Assembly: GCA_946494435.1 (NCBI GenBank)
Contig: CAMMBO010000020.1
Span: 1-14,703, forward strand
Origin: an uncultured Mycoplasmatota bacterium
GTDB taxonomy: Bacteria > Bacillota_I > Bacilli_A > RF39 > UBA660
Reading direction: 5' to 3'
DNA: 14,703 bases
The notes beneath the pieces were generated by a model that saw only the letters and a list, made by a program, of their open reading frames with translations, was not told where the DNA came from and did not search any database. A program made the position numbers and the translations under genes. Positions 6,507 to 12,718 of the stretch are shown piece by piece (position 1 is the first letter of the stretch; the number at the start of each line of letters is the position of its first letter).

Positions 6507-6524
6507 TATTCATCACCTGTAATT

Positions 6525-6553
6525 ATAATAACATAAGATATTAAAATTATCAA
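6525..6553 (-). promoter_or_regulatory. Promoter of the toxin-antitoxin operon
   Basis: Minus strand TTGATA (6553-6548), 17-nt spacer, TATTAT (6530-6525). The -35 box lies inside the 26-bp palindrome at 6541-6566. An overlapping TATAAT at 6527-6522 is an alternative -10 but at 20-nt spacing. Confidence 0.6.
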
Positions 6554-6566
6554 TTGATAATTTTAA
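6541..6566. promoter_or_regulatory. 26-bp perfect palindrome, probable operator of the TA operon
   Basis: Every one of the 13 base pairs of this inverted repeat is symmetric with no spacer; its centre is ATCAATTGAT. It is immediately upstream of the toxin gene and covers the -35 element, the position where a dimeric HTH antitoxin would block RNA polymerase. It is AT-rich, but a perfect 26-bp match is far beyond what AT content alone would give here. Confidence 0.75.
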
Positions 6567-6578
6567 ATTTAGTCATGT

Positions 6579-6606
6579 AAAAACCAAGATGGTTATCTTG
6601 GCTTTT
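6579..6606 (-). terminator. Terminator of the cotD-like gene
   Basis: CCAAGAT (6601-6595 on the minus strand) pairs with ATCTTGG around a 4-nt loop, extended by A/T pairs and one G-U to about 12 bp, ending in TTTTTAC. It overlaps the stop codon. Confidence 0.8.
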
Positions 6607-6946
6607 AACGAAAGTTACAACATGAACCTTGGTCAATATTGCAACAAACATTTTCTTCACAGCAAGTATATCTAGGACAATAAGTATGTTTGAAAATGTG
6701 ATGATTAACTATTCTTGTATGGATTGGACATACGTGAGGTACTTGATGAACGAAAGTTCTATTTATTTGACGCTCTTGTACTGGTTCAATGATTGGAGAT
6801 TGGCTATCCATCATTTCCATATTATTTTGGCCCATTCCCATACTATTATTGTTCATATTGATATCAATATTCATATCTTGGTCAACGACATTATTATTAC
6901 CATCGATAGTAGAATTCATATCGATAGCTTGATTATTAAATAACAT
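6605..6946 (-). CDS. CotD-like spore coat protein
   Basis: 113 residues. The first 60 are Asn/Met/Asp-rich and of low complexity (NNNV, NMNNNSMGMGQNNMEMM). The second half has the CotD pattern: VHQVPHVCPIHTRIVNHHIFKH (66-87, split here) corresponds to the VPHIHPTHTTNVNHHxxKHxHYFP block of the spore coat CotD family. It then ends in a cysteine-rich tail with Cys at 73, 90, 95, 96, 101, 102, 109 and 110, where CotD usually has more His/Pro; disulfide cross-linking in the coat is a reasonable guess. CotD is an inner-coat protein made in the mother cell late in sporulation. ATG at 6946 has GAGGAGGAA. It stands alone between ffh and the TA operon with its own terminator; no clear sigma-K or sigma-G promoter was found. 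Confidence 0.8.
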   Translation of the reverse strand: MLFNNQAIDMNSTIDGNNNVVDQDMNIDINMNNNSMGMGQNNMEMMDSQSPIIEPVQERQINRTFVHQVPHVCPIHTRIVNHHIFKHTYCPRYTCCEENVCCNIDQGSCCNFR

Positions 6947-7006
6947 ACACTTTCCTCCTCTAGTATTAAGATATTCACTTAGGAAATTTGTGTATAAATT
7001 ATTTGC

Positions 7007-8314
7007 CTAAAATGGCATTTTAAAGTTACCATTTTTCATTTGTTTCATCATTTTTTTCATATTTTCAAACTGGGTTAAGAGTTTATTTACTTCTGATACT
7101 GATAATCCACAACCTTTAGCAATTCTGGTTTTACGTGATGCTTTAATAATAGATGGATTTCTTCTTTCTTCTTTAGTCATAGAAAGGATTATCGCTTCGA
7201 TATGGGCCATTTGTTTAGGGGGAATATTTACATTAGTTAGTCCCATCTTTTTAGCACCTGGTATTAATTTTAAGATGTTTTCAAGTGGCCCTAGTTTCTT
7301 TATTTGTTTTAGTGTTGATAAAAAGTCTTCTAAGTCAAACTTACCTTGCTGCATCCTTTTAGCAGTTTTTTCAGCTTCTTTTTCATCAATAGCAGCTTCT
7401 GCTTGTTCAACTAAAGAGACGATATCTCCCATTCCAAGAATACGTCCTGCCATTCGTTCTGGGTCAAATGAGTCTAGTCCATCTAGTTTTTCACTTACAC
7501 CAATGAATTTAATAGGTACATTAGTTAAATGTCTTACGGATAGAGCAACTCCACCTTTAGTATCACCATCTAATTTAGTTAATATTACTCCTGTTAGTTT
7601 TAATTTATCATTAAATCCTGTTATAACATTAATAGCATCTTGACCCATCATTGCATCTATTACAAGTAATGTTTCTTGTGGAGACACCGCTGCAGTAATA
7701 TTTTCTAACTCATCCATTAAAGCTTCATCTATTTGAAGACGTCCTGCAGTATCGATTAAGACATAGTCATAACCATTTTCTTTAGCATAGTTAATAGCAT
7801 TCTTACTTATTTCTACAGGATTACCTTTACCTTCACTATAAACTTCGATACTAAGTTCTTTTCCTAGTTGTTTTAACTGGTCAATGGCAGCAGGGCGATA
7901 AACATCACAAGCGACCATTAGAGGCTTTTTACCTTTTTTCTTACGTAAGTAATTGGCAAGTTTTCCAATAGTTGTAGTTTTACCACTTCCTTGAAGTCCT
8001 ACTAACATAAGTATGGCAGGATTACCATTAAGGTTTAAAGGCGCAGAGTCTCCTCCTAGTAATTCAGTTAATTCATCTTTAACTATCTTAACAAATAAAT
8101 CTCCTGGTTTAATACTAGTTCTAACTTCTTCTCCTAAAGCTTTTTCTTTAACATTATTGACAAACTCTTTAACTACTTTATAATTAACATCAGCTTCAAG
8201 TAATGCTAGCCTTATTTCTTTCATCATATCGCCGATATTATCTTCAGTTATCTTACCATAACCTTTTATCTTATGTAGAGCATTTTGTAATCTATCTCCT
8301 AAGCTTTCAAACAT
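7007..8314 (-). CDS. ffh: Signal recognition particle protein Ffh (SRP54)
   Basis: 435-residue SRP GTPase that binds signal sequences emerging from the ribosome and, with 4.5S/scRNA and FtsY, delivers nascent membrane proteins to SecYEG. N domain about 1-90, G domain 95-295 with P-loop GLQGSGKT (106-113), DVYRPAA (137-143), DTAGR (188-192) and TKLDGD (246-251), then the Met-rich M domain, ending in a basic MMKQMKNGNFKMPF tail that carries RNA- and signal-sequence-binding residues. Length (435) is near the usual 440-450. All GTPase motifs are intact. The ribosome binding site GAGAGTG is modest. ylxM, which normally precedes ffh in Bacilli and stimulates SRP, is absent at this place, and rpsP/rimM do not follow, so this is a rearranged locus. 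Confidence 0.97.
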   Translation of the reverse strand: MFESLGDRLQNALHKIKGYGKITEDNIGDMMKEIRLALLEADVNYKVVKEFVNNVKEKALGEEVRTSIKPGDLFVKIVKDELTELLGGDSAPLNLNGNPAILMLVGLQGSGKTTTIGKLANYLRKKKGKKPLMVACDVYRPAAIDQLKQLGKELSIEVYSEGKGNPVEISKNAINYAKENGYDYVLIDTAGRLQIDEALMDELENITAAVSPQETLLVIDAMMGQDAINVITGFNDKLKLTGVILTKLDGDTKGGVALSVRHLTNVPIKFIGVSEKLDGLDSFDPERMAGRILGMGDIVSLVEQAEAAIDEKEAEKTAKRMQQGKFDLEDFLSTLKQIKKLGPLENILKLIPGAKKMGLTNVNIPPKQMAHIEAIILSMTKEERRNPSIIKASRKTRIAKGCGLSVSEVNKLLTQFENMKKMMKQMKNGNFKMPF

Positions 8315-8338
8315 TTTATCACTCTCTTTTCTTTAAAT

Positions 8339-8367
8339 ATTATAACTGATATGTATGAAAAAGTAAA
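8339..8367 (-). promoter_or_regulatory. Promoter of ffh
   Basis: Minus strand TTTACT (8367-8362), 17-nt spacer, TATAAT (8344-8339), 24 nt before the ATG. The -35 box lies in the T tract of the upstream terminator. Confidence 0.6.
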
Positions 8368-8402
8368 AAGAAAATATCAAATGCATATATCATTTGATAT
8401 TT
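8361..8402 (-). terminator. Terminator upstream of ffh
   Basis: Perfect 12-bp stem: AAATATCAAATG (8402-8391, minus strand) with its complement at 8383-8372, 7-nt loop, then TTTTCTTTTTAC. It ends the transcript of the gene pair at 8419-9909. Confidence 0.85.
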
Positions 8403-8418
8403 AATAGCATAATTATTA

Positions 8419-8625
8419 TTAATGATGAGTAAAACCACTTTCTTTTGAAGTAGTAGATTTGATATTCTCTTCTCCTACAAAACTCATACCATACTTAGCT
8501 TGATATAACTCTTCTAGATGTTTAGCAATCTTCTTTTCTACTTCTAAATATTTGGTATACCAATATTCAATTGCATCTATCTTTTTTTCATTACCATAAA
8601 ATCTTTCTTTAATTACTTCTTCCAT
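8419..8625 (-). CDS. Unidentified 68-aa ORF, probably the C-terminal fragment of the gene upstream
   Basis: ATG at 8625 opens 68 residues with helical, charged sequence (EYWYTKYLEVEKKIAKHLEE about 20-39) and the tail TSKESGFTHH. No ribosome binding site precedes the ATG. The same frame runs back with no stop for 17 more codons (NIEAFYHHIQNYDVKKL) to the TAA at 8677-8679 that ends the 410-residue gene, which is in this very frame. The simplest reading is that one stop codon splits an originally about 496-residue gene and this ORF is its untranslated or poorly translated remnant. Alternatives are readthrough of the TAA or a genuine small gene initiating inefficiently. No family recognised. Confidence 0.5.
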   Translation of the reverse strand: MEEVIKERFYGNEKKIDAIEYWYTKYLEVEKKIAKHLEELYQAKYGMSFVGEENIKSTTSKESGFTHH

Positions 8626-8676
8626 AAGTTTTTTTACATCATAATTTTGAATATGGTGATAGAATGCTTCTATATT

Positions 8677-9909
8677 TTATTTAGAACTTAAGCCGTTTTC
8701 TAATGTTAAAACTAAAGCATTGTCTATACTAGGTCCAGTATTAATATTAAAAACAGGATAATGACAGTCTCCATAACCTCTGGTAAGACTATCGTAGCCT
8801 TGTTTTGCGTCAAACCCTTTTGAAACATTATAATTTGCTCGAGCTATTTGTTTAGTATTTATTGTGTTTTTAGATTGAGGTTCAACATTAATTCCTATCA
8901 TAAAATTTATATTACTTTCTTCTAAAATATTACTTAAATATATTGCATCTTTGACATCTAAAGTTGGTATATCATTACTTTTTATTACATTAATCATTAA
9001 ATTTGACTCAACATCACTAAAACCTATTTCATCAAGTGAATTAAATAACTTGGCATACCATTCATCAACAACTTGAGCATCATCGTAAAAATATTCTTTT
9101 AATATTTTAGAAAAAGCTAAATCATATTCTGATGGTTTCTTTATTTCTCTATTAGAATAAGGTAGCATAATTTGTTTCATTTCATTATCTATGCCGCGAT
9201 GACTTTCATTTGCAGCATAAAGAGCATCATATAAATCACTACCATCTGATAAATGCAGTTTACTATCTATACTAAGTAATAAATTACTATTTATCATAGA
9301 CTTAGGTAGTCTAAAACGTAAGTAATTATTTTCAAATCCGTTGCGGTTCATACTATTATCAGTACAAATTCCTTTTTGAATTTGTTTTAAGGGTATTTCT
9401 AATATGTAAGGTGTTTCTTTATTATTCACATCATAATAAATCTTAACATTATTTTTAGCATTAACAAGATTTTTAACATGGCACAAACGTTTTTTATATC
9501 CCGTACTACTAAATTCAGAAAAGAATCCCTCATCACCATAAATAGAGCCTTGCCAATCCACAGGAATATAATCTACTTGATTATTAACATTATTAGCAGT
9601 AACTTCATTTTTTTCTTTAATTTCATCTGCACTACTAGCTACTGCTTCACTTTTGCTTTCTTTTTCTTCTTTTGTACTTTCTTTCTCTAAAGCTTCTTTC
9701 TTTTCTTTATAATAATCATTATAATATTTATACCACTCTTCAAATAGGTCCATTTTTATAGAATGTTTATCCTCAACTACGTCTTCCAGCAATACATAAA
9801 ATCTTCCAATCAGACAACTTAGGTCGATATCATCATCAAAAAGTGTAAGAGCTGTTGATTTTGTTTTTTCCATTAACTGCTCTAATAATTCCTTATTTTT
9901 ATCTTTCAT
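8677..9909 (-). CDS. Unidentified protein (410 aa), apparently truncated by an in-frame stop
   Basis: ATG at 9909 with GGGAGG 9 nt upstream; 410 residues to TAA at 8677-8679. No signal peptide or membrane helix. N-terminal helical part (1-75, including FEEWYKYYNDYYKEKKEALEK 55-75, split) is followed by a Lys/Glu-rich low-complexity linker (about 70-110) and then a mixed alpha/beta region of about 300 residues. That region holds VDWQGSIYGDEGFF, RFRLPKSMI and, near the end, SLTRGYGDCHYPVFNINTGPS. I do not recognise the family. The frame continues beyond the stop for 85 codons (see the 68-residue ORF), and both ends of the combined frame carry a similar W-Y-x-K/Y-Y helix, which suggests one protein of about 496 residues was interrupted. 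An ATG in another frame overlaps the ribosome binding site but opens only five codons. Confidence 0.72.
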   Translation of the reverse strand: MKDKNKELLEQLMEKTKSTALTLFDDDIDLSCLIGRFYVLLEDVVEDKHSIKMDLFEEWYKYYNDYYKEKKEALEKESTKEEKESKSEAVASSADEIKEKNEVTANNVNNQVDYIPVDWQGSIYGDEGFFSEFSSTGYKKRLCHVKNLVNAKNNVKIYYDVNNKETPYILEIPLKQIQKGICTDNSMNRNGFENNYLRFRLPKSMINSNLLLSIDSKLHLSDGSDLYDALYAANESHRGIDNEMKQIMLPYSNREIKKPSEYDLAFSKILKEYFYDDAQVVDEWYAKLFNSLDEIGFSDVESNLMINVIKSNDIPTLDVKDAIYLSNILEESNINFMIGINVEPQSKNTINTKQIARANYNVSKGFDAKQGYDSLTRGYGDCHYPVFNINTGPSIDNALVLTLENGLSSK

Positions 9910-9966
9910 CTGTCATATCCTCCCTTACATATACTATATCATATTAATTCTTTTATTTATACTTTT

Positions 9967-10141
9967 TTATTCTACTAGTTTTTTAATAACATAATATAAT
10001 ACTTTACTTTGTTTTGGTATATAAATTTTGTTAATACTTTTCATCATTTTTGCTAAATCACTATTAGTAAAATTAATGTTCTCTTTACCCAAAAGCATTA
10101 TATTTTATAAAATTTCTATTTAGTTTATCTTTACTTTCCAT
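9967..10141 (-). pseudogene. Short frameshifted gene remnant or overlapping small ORFs
   Basis: This occupies most of the gene-poor stretch 9910-10224. A minus-strand ATG at 10141 with AAGGGG 6 nt upstream, and an extended -10 promoter (TGCTATAAT, ending at 10165) before it, opens only 18 residues (MESKDKLNRNFIKYNAFG, stop 10085). In another frame an overlapping ATG at 10098 opens 43 residues (MLLGKENINFTNSDLAKMM, then KSINKIYIPKQSKVLYY, ending KKLVE, stop at 9967) with no ribosome binding site. Joined by a +1 shift near 10098 they give one protein-like sequence of about 57 residues. Either a decayed small gene or a programmed/coupled pair; no family recognised. Confidence 0.4.
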
Positions 10142-10210
10142 AATGACCCCTTGTAATTGGCTATATTATAGCAAATAAAGAAAAAAAATTAAGTTACCTA
10201 CCTACTTATG

Positions 10211-10239
10211 TAAAAAGAAAATGATTAAATATCACTTTC
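10211..10239 (-). terminator. Terminator of the fmt operon
   Basis: GAAAGTGAT (10239-10231, minus strand) pairs with ATCATTTTC (10225-10217), 9 bp with one G-U, 5-nt loop, then TTTTTAC. It overlaps the stop codon of the 248-residue gene. Confidence 0.75.
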
Positions 10240-10971
10240 TCTATTATCCATATTATTAGCAAGATCTGTTAACTCATTAAGTAAATTATTATACTCATTT
10301 AAGATATTATCATCACTAATATAAATATCTGTATCAGTATACTCTATATAATTAGCATTTGTTTCTAATAATGTTAGTATTTCATCTACTTTATCTAAGA
10401 ATTCATTTAAATTATTAGATAGAGTCTCCATTTGTTCTTTAGTACTCTTAAGTGTTTCTAAATCTTTTTTAGTATACATGAGGTCTAGATAAAAATCATA
10501 ATAATATTCACTATCACTAAGTTTATCTTTATCTATTAAGTTTTTAATAGTATCTTCTTCACAGAGACTACTAATATTTTTTAACTCTTTTGTTACTTTA
10601 CTTTTAGTATTGCTTATAAGAGCATGACTCTTCGTGTAATTTGGACTATCATTTCTTAGACTATTAATAGTTAATATATTAGTTAATTCTTCATCATTTA
10701 AATAACTATTTATCGCTTTAACACTATCTGATAGACTCTTATAATACTTTTTAACTGCTTCTTCTACATAGGCTCTATCTCCTGTTGTTTTAACCTTGAT
10801 AGAATAATCATCTGTCGCTAAGTCTTTATTACTGTAATTAATTATTTCTTGTTTTAAAATATCTTCTTCTTGTAATTCTTTATATGCCATAAAGAATATC
10901 AATCCTAAAAATATGACAACTGCTATTACAATACCAATGATAATCTTTTTAATACTTTTTTTCTTTTTCAT
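10225..10971 (-). CDS. Unidentified membrane-anchored extracytoplasmic protein (248 aa)
   Basis: A basic N-terminus (MKKKKSIKK) and one hydrophobic helix (about 10-29, IIIGIVIAVVIFLGLIFFMA) form an uncleaved signal anchor, placing about 215 residues outside the membrane. The rest is acidic and predicted helical with coiled-coil-like heptads (KKDLETLKSTKEQMETLSNNL, about 167-187, split) and Asn/Leu-rich C-terminal repeats (NILNEYNNLLNELTDLANNM). No enzymatic motif; a single cysteine. ATG at 10971 has AAAGGAG. It lies about 70 nt downstream of another signal-anchored protein with no strong terminator between, so it is likely the last gene of the fmt operon; a terminator follows. Role unknown, possibly envelope-related. 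Confidence 0.75.
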   Translation of the reverse strand: MKKKKSIKKIIIGIVIAVVIFLGLIFFMAYKELQEEDILKQEIINYSNKDLATDDYSIKVKTTGDRAYVEEAVKKYYKSLSDSVKAINSYLNDEELTNILTINSLRNDSPNYTKSHALISNTKSKVTKELKNISSLCEEDTIKNLIDKDKLSDSEYYYDFYLDLMYTKKDLETLKSTKEQMETLSNNLNEFLDKVDEILTLLETNANYIEYTDTDIYISDDNILNEYNNLLNELTDLANNMDNRESDI

Positions 10972-11038
10972 AAATTTTCTCCTTTATTAAAATCAAATTT
11001 TTCTTATTCTTATAAATATTATTTTAGTATAAGCTATC

Positions 11039-11782
11039 TCAACTTTCTGGTATTTCTATATCTTCTATTTCCCCAAAATTAGAATAATTAACTGTGATTG
11101 TTGTTGTAGTAGGCATATTGTTAAGATAAGTAGAATAATTAGTTAAATCATAAGTAATTTTAACTACTTCATCTTCTTCATTAGTCTCTAAGGTTATTTT
11201 ATTAGGAATATCGGCAATATCAAGGTTAGTATTATTAATAATAGAGTCTATAGTGTTTGTAGTTATCTCATAATTATAAGAAGTATTACCTGTTTCATAC
11301 TCTGTTTTAGATACTAGATAAGCTTTTTCTAAGAATTTAGATATATTGTTATCATCAGTAATATTATTAAAGTGATATAATTCACTAGTTACTTCATATT
11401 TATCAGTAGTCTTTATTAAATTGATATTACCATAGATAAAGTAATTATAAAAGGTATTATTACTAGTCATTACTCCTTCTATTTTGTCATCACTTTTATC
11501 TCCTGTAAAGCTAGTTACTACACCATTAATATTTTCTTCTCTTGTAAAGTGATAATTACCACTTTCGATACCGTCTAATTTATATTCAGTATTAACTTTA
11601 TTATCATTAGGTGTATCAACAGTTCTATTACTATTATAATTTGTTCTTATTAGAGATATCAAAACGAAGAAAAAGATAAAATAAAAGATAAAGAAAAGTA
11701 CGGCTCTTCCTCTTTTACTTTGATATAAATCTTTAATAAGCTTGATATATTTATTTTCTTCTTTTTTCTTTTCTTCTTTCAC
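11039..11782 (-). CDS. Unidentified membrane-anchored extracytoplasmic protein (247 aa)
   Basis: The start is GTG at 11782, whose GTGA overlaps the TGA of fmt by 4 nt; AGGAG lies about 10 nt upstream, inside fmt. Residues 1-26 are charged and cytoplasmic, 27-46 (AVLFFIFYFIFFFVLISLIR) is one membrane helix, and about 200 residues follow outside the cell, rich in Asn, Thr and Tyr. The exterior part is predicted mostly beta strand (YKLDGIESGNYHFTREENING, split; TTTTITVNYSNFG near the end), reminiscent of a small beta-sandwich such as those in lipoprotein-like envelope proteins. I do not recognise the family. Tight coupling to fmt shows co-expression but not shared function. Confidence 0.8.
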   Translation of the reverse strand: MKEEKKKEENKYIKLIKDLYQSKRGRAVLFFIFYFIFFFVLISLIRTNYNSNRTVDTPNDNKVNTEYKLDGIESGNYHFTREENINGVVTSFTGDKSDDKIEGVMTSNNTFYNYFIYGNINLIKTTDKYEVTSELYHFNNITDDNNISKFLEKAYLVSKTEYETGNTSYNYEITTNTIDSIINNTNLDIADIPNKITLETNEEDEVVKITYDLTNYSTYLNNMPTTTTITVNYSNFGEIEDIEIPES

Positions 11783-12717
11783 TTTAATACTACTCCTAAC
11801 AATTCTTTTTTATCTATACCGTTTAAGTAATCTTTTACTAAGCATCTTTTTTTACCTTCTATAGCGATATCTGTTAGTATTATTTCTTTATCACCGGTAA
11901 CGACTCTAATACCATCTTTTTCAAAACCAACTATTGTTCCAGGCTCTGTTTTGGCATAATATCTATCACTAAGTCTTACATCATATACTTTCATTCTTTT
12001 ACCATTTAAAGTTGTATAAGCACCTGGAGTTGGATTTAAGGCTCTAACTTTGTTATCTACTTGGATATTTGTCTTAGTAAAGTCAATTTTTTCATCTTCT
12101 TTAGTAATGTTATAGCCATAAGTAACTTCAGATTCATCTTGTTTAATGGGATTAATATTACCACTAATTATATTAGGTAGAGTTTCTAATAATAAATCTT
12201 TACCCATTTCACTTAATCTATCATGAAGAGAACCTAGGGTATCATCTTTAGTGATAGGAGTTTCAGCCTGACTAATAATATCTCCTGCATCCATTTTTAC
12301 ATCCATATACATAATAGTTATACCCGTCTTATCATAACCATCCATAATAGCATGATGAATAGGGGCCCCTCCTCTTAATTTAGGTAGTAGTGAAGCATGA
12401 ACATTAATACATTTATATTTAGGATAATCAAGTAATTCTTTAGGTAATATTTGTCCATAAGCACAAGTTACTATCATATCAGGTTCATACTTTAATACTT
12501 CCTCATATTCATTTCTTATCTTAACTGGTTGTAATACTGGTATATTATATAGGGCACTAGCTTCCTTAATTGGAGTTGGTGTTAAAATTTGTTTTCTGCC
12601 AACTTTTTTATCTGGTTGGGTAACGACTGCAACAACGTTGTAGTTATCGGCAAGGGCTTTAAATATTGGAACAGCAAAGTCAGGTGTTCCCATAAATACT
12701 ATTTTAATATCTTTCAT
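11779..12717 (-). CDS. fmt: Methionyl-tRNA formyltransferase
   Basis: 312 residues, the normal length. Transfers a formyl group from 10-formyl-tetrahydrofolate to Met-tRNA(fMet) so that it can start translation. N-terminal formyl-transferase domain (1-205) has FMGTPDFAVP (8-17), the catalytic asparagine-histidine pair in CINVHASLLPKLRGGAPI (Asn105, His107; SLLPKLRG 109-116) and the catalytic aspartate in KMDAGDI (Asp143). These match Asn108, His110 and Asp146 of the E. coli enzyme. The C-terminal OB-like domain (about 210-312) binds tRNA and includes KVRALNPTPGAYT. ATG at 12717 lies one base after the stop of the upstream gene, whose last codons contain its GGAGG site, so translation is coupled. 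The usual partner def is not adjacent. Confidence 0.97.
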   Translation of the reverse strand: MKDIKIVFMGTPDFAVPIFKALADNYNVVAVVTQPDKKVGRKQILTPTPIKEASALYNIPVLQPVKIRNEYEEVLKYEPDMIVTCAYGQILPKELLDYPKYKCINVHASLLPKLRGGAPIHHAIMDGYDKTGITIMYMDVKMDAGDIISQAETPITKDDTLGSLHDRLSEMGKDLLLETLPNIISGNINPIKQDESEVTYGYNITKEDEKIDFTKTNIQVDNKVRALNPTPGAYTTLNGKRMKVYDVRLSDRYYAKTEPGTIVGFEKDGIRVVTGDKEIILTDIAIEGKKRCLVKDYLNGIDKKELLGVVLK

Positions 12718-12718
12718 G

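Noticed and set aside
6541..6606. The palindrome at 6541-6566 as part of a double terminator of the cotD-like gene
   Set aside because: It has no GC clamp and no loop, and the cotD-like gene already has a complete terminator at 6579-6606; its position on the TA promoter explains it better.
6629..6943. Open frame of 104 codons on the + strand opposite the cotD-like gene
   Set aside because: Mirror frame of a gene with a strong ribosome binding site, family pattern and terminator; the antisense product looks like composition-driven hydrophobic sequence.
6947..7006. Sigma-K or sigma-G promoter upstream of the cotD-like gene
   Set aside because: TGAATA and TATACACA fragments are present but neither pairs with a matching second box at the right spacing.
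7275..7643. Open frame of 122 codons on the + strand within ffh
   Set aside because: Antisense to the G and M domains of an intact ffh; Ser/Phe-rich shadow product.
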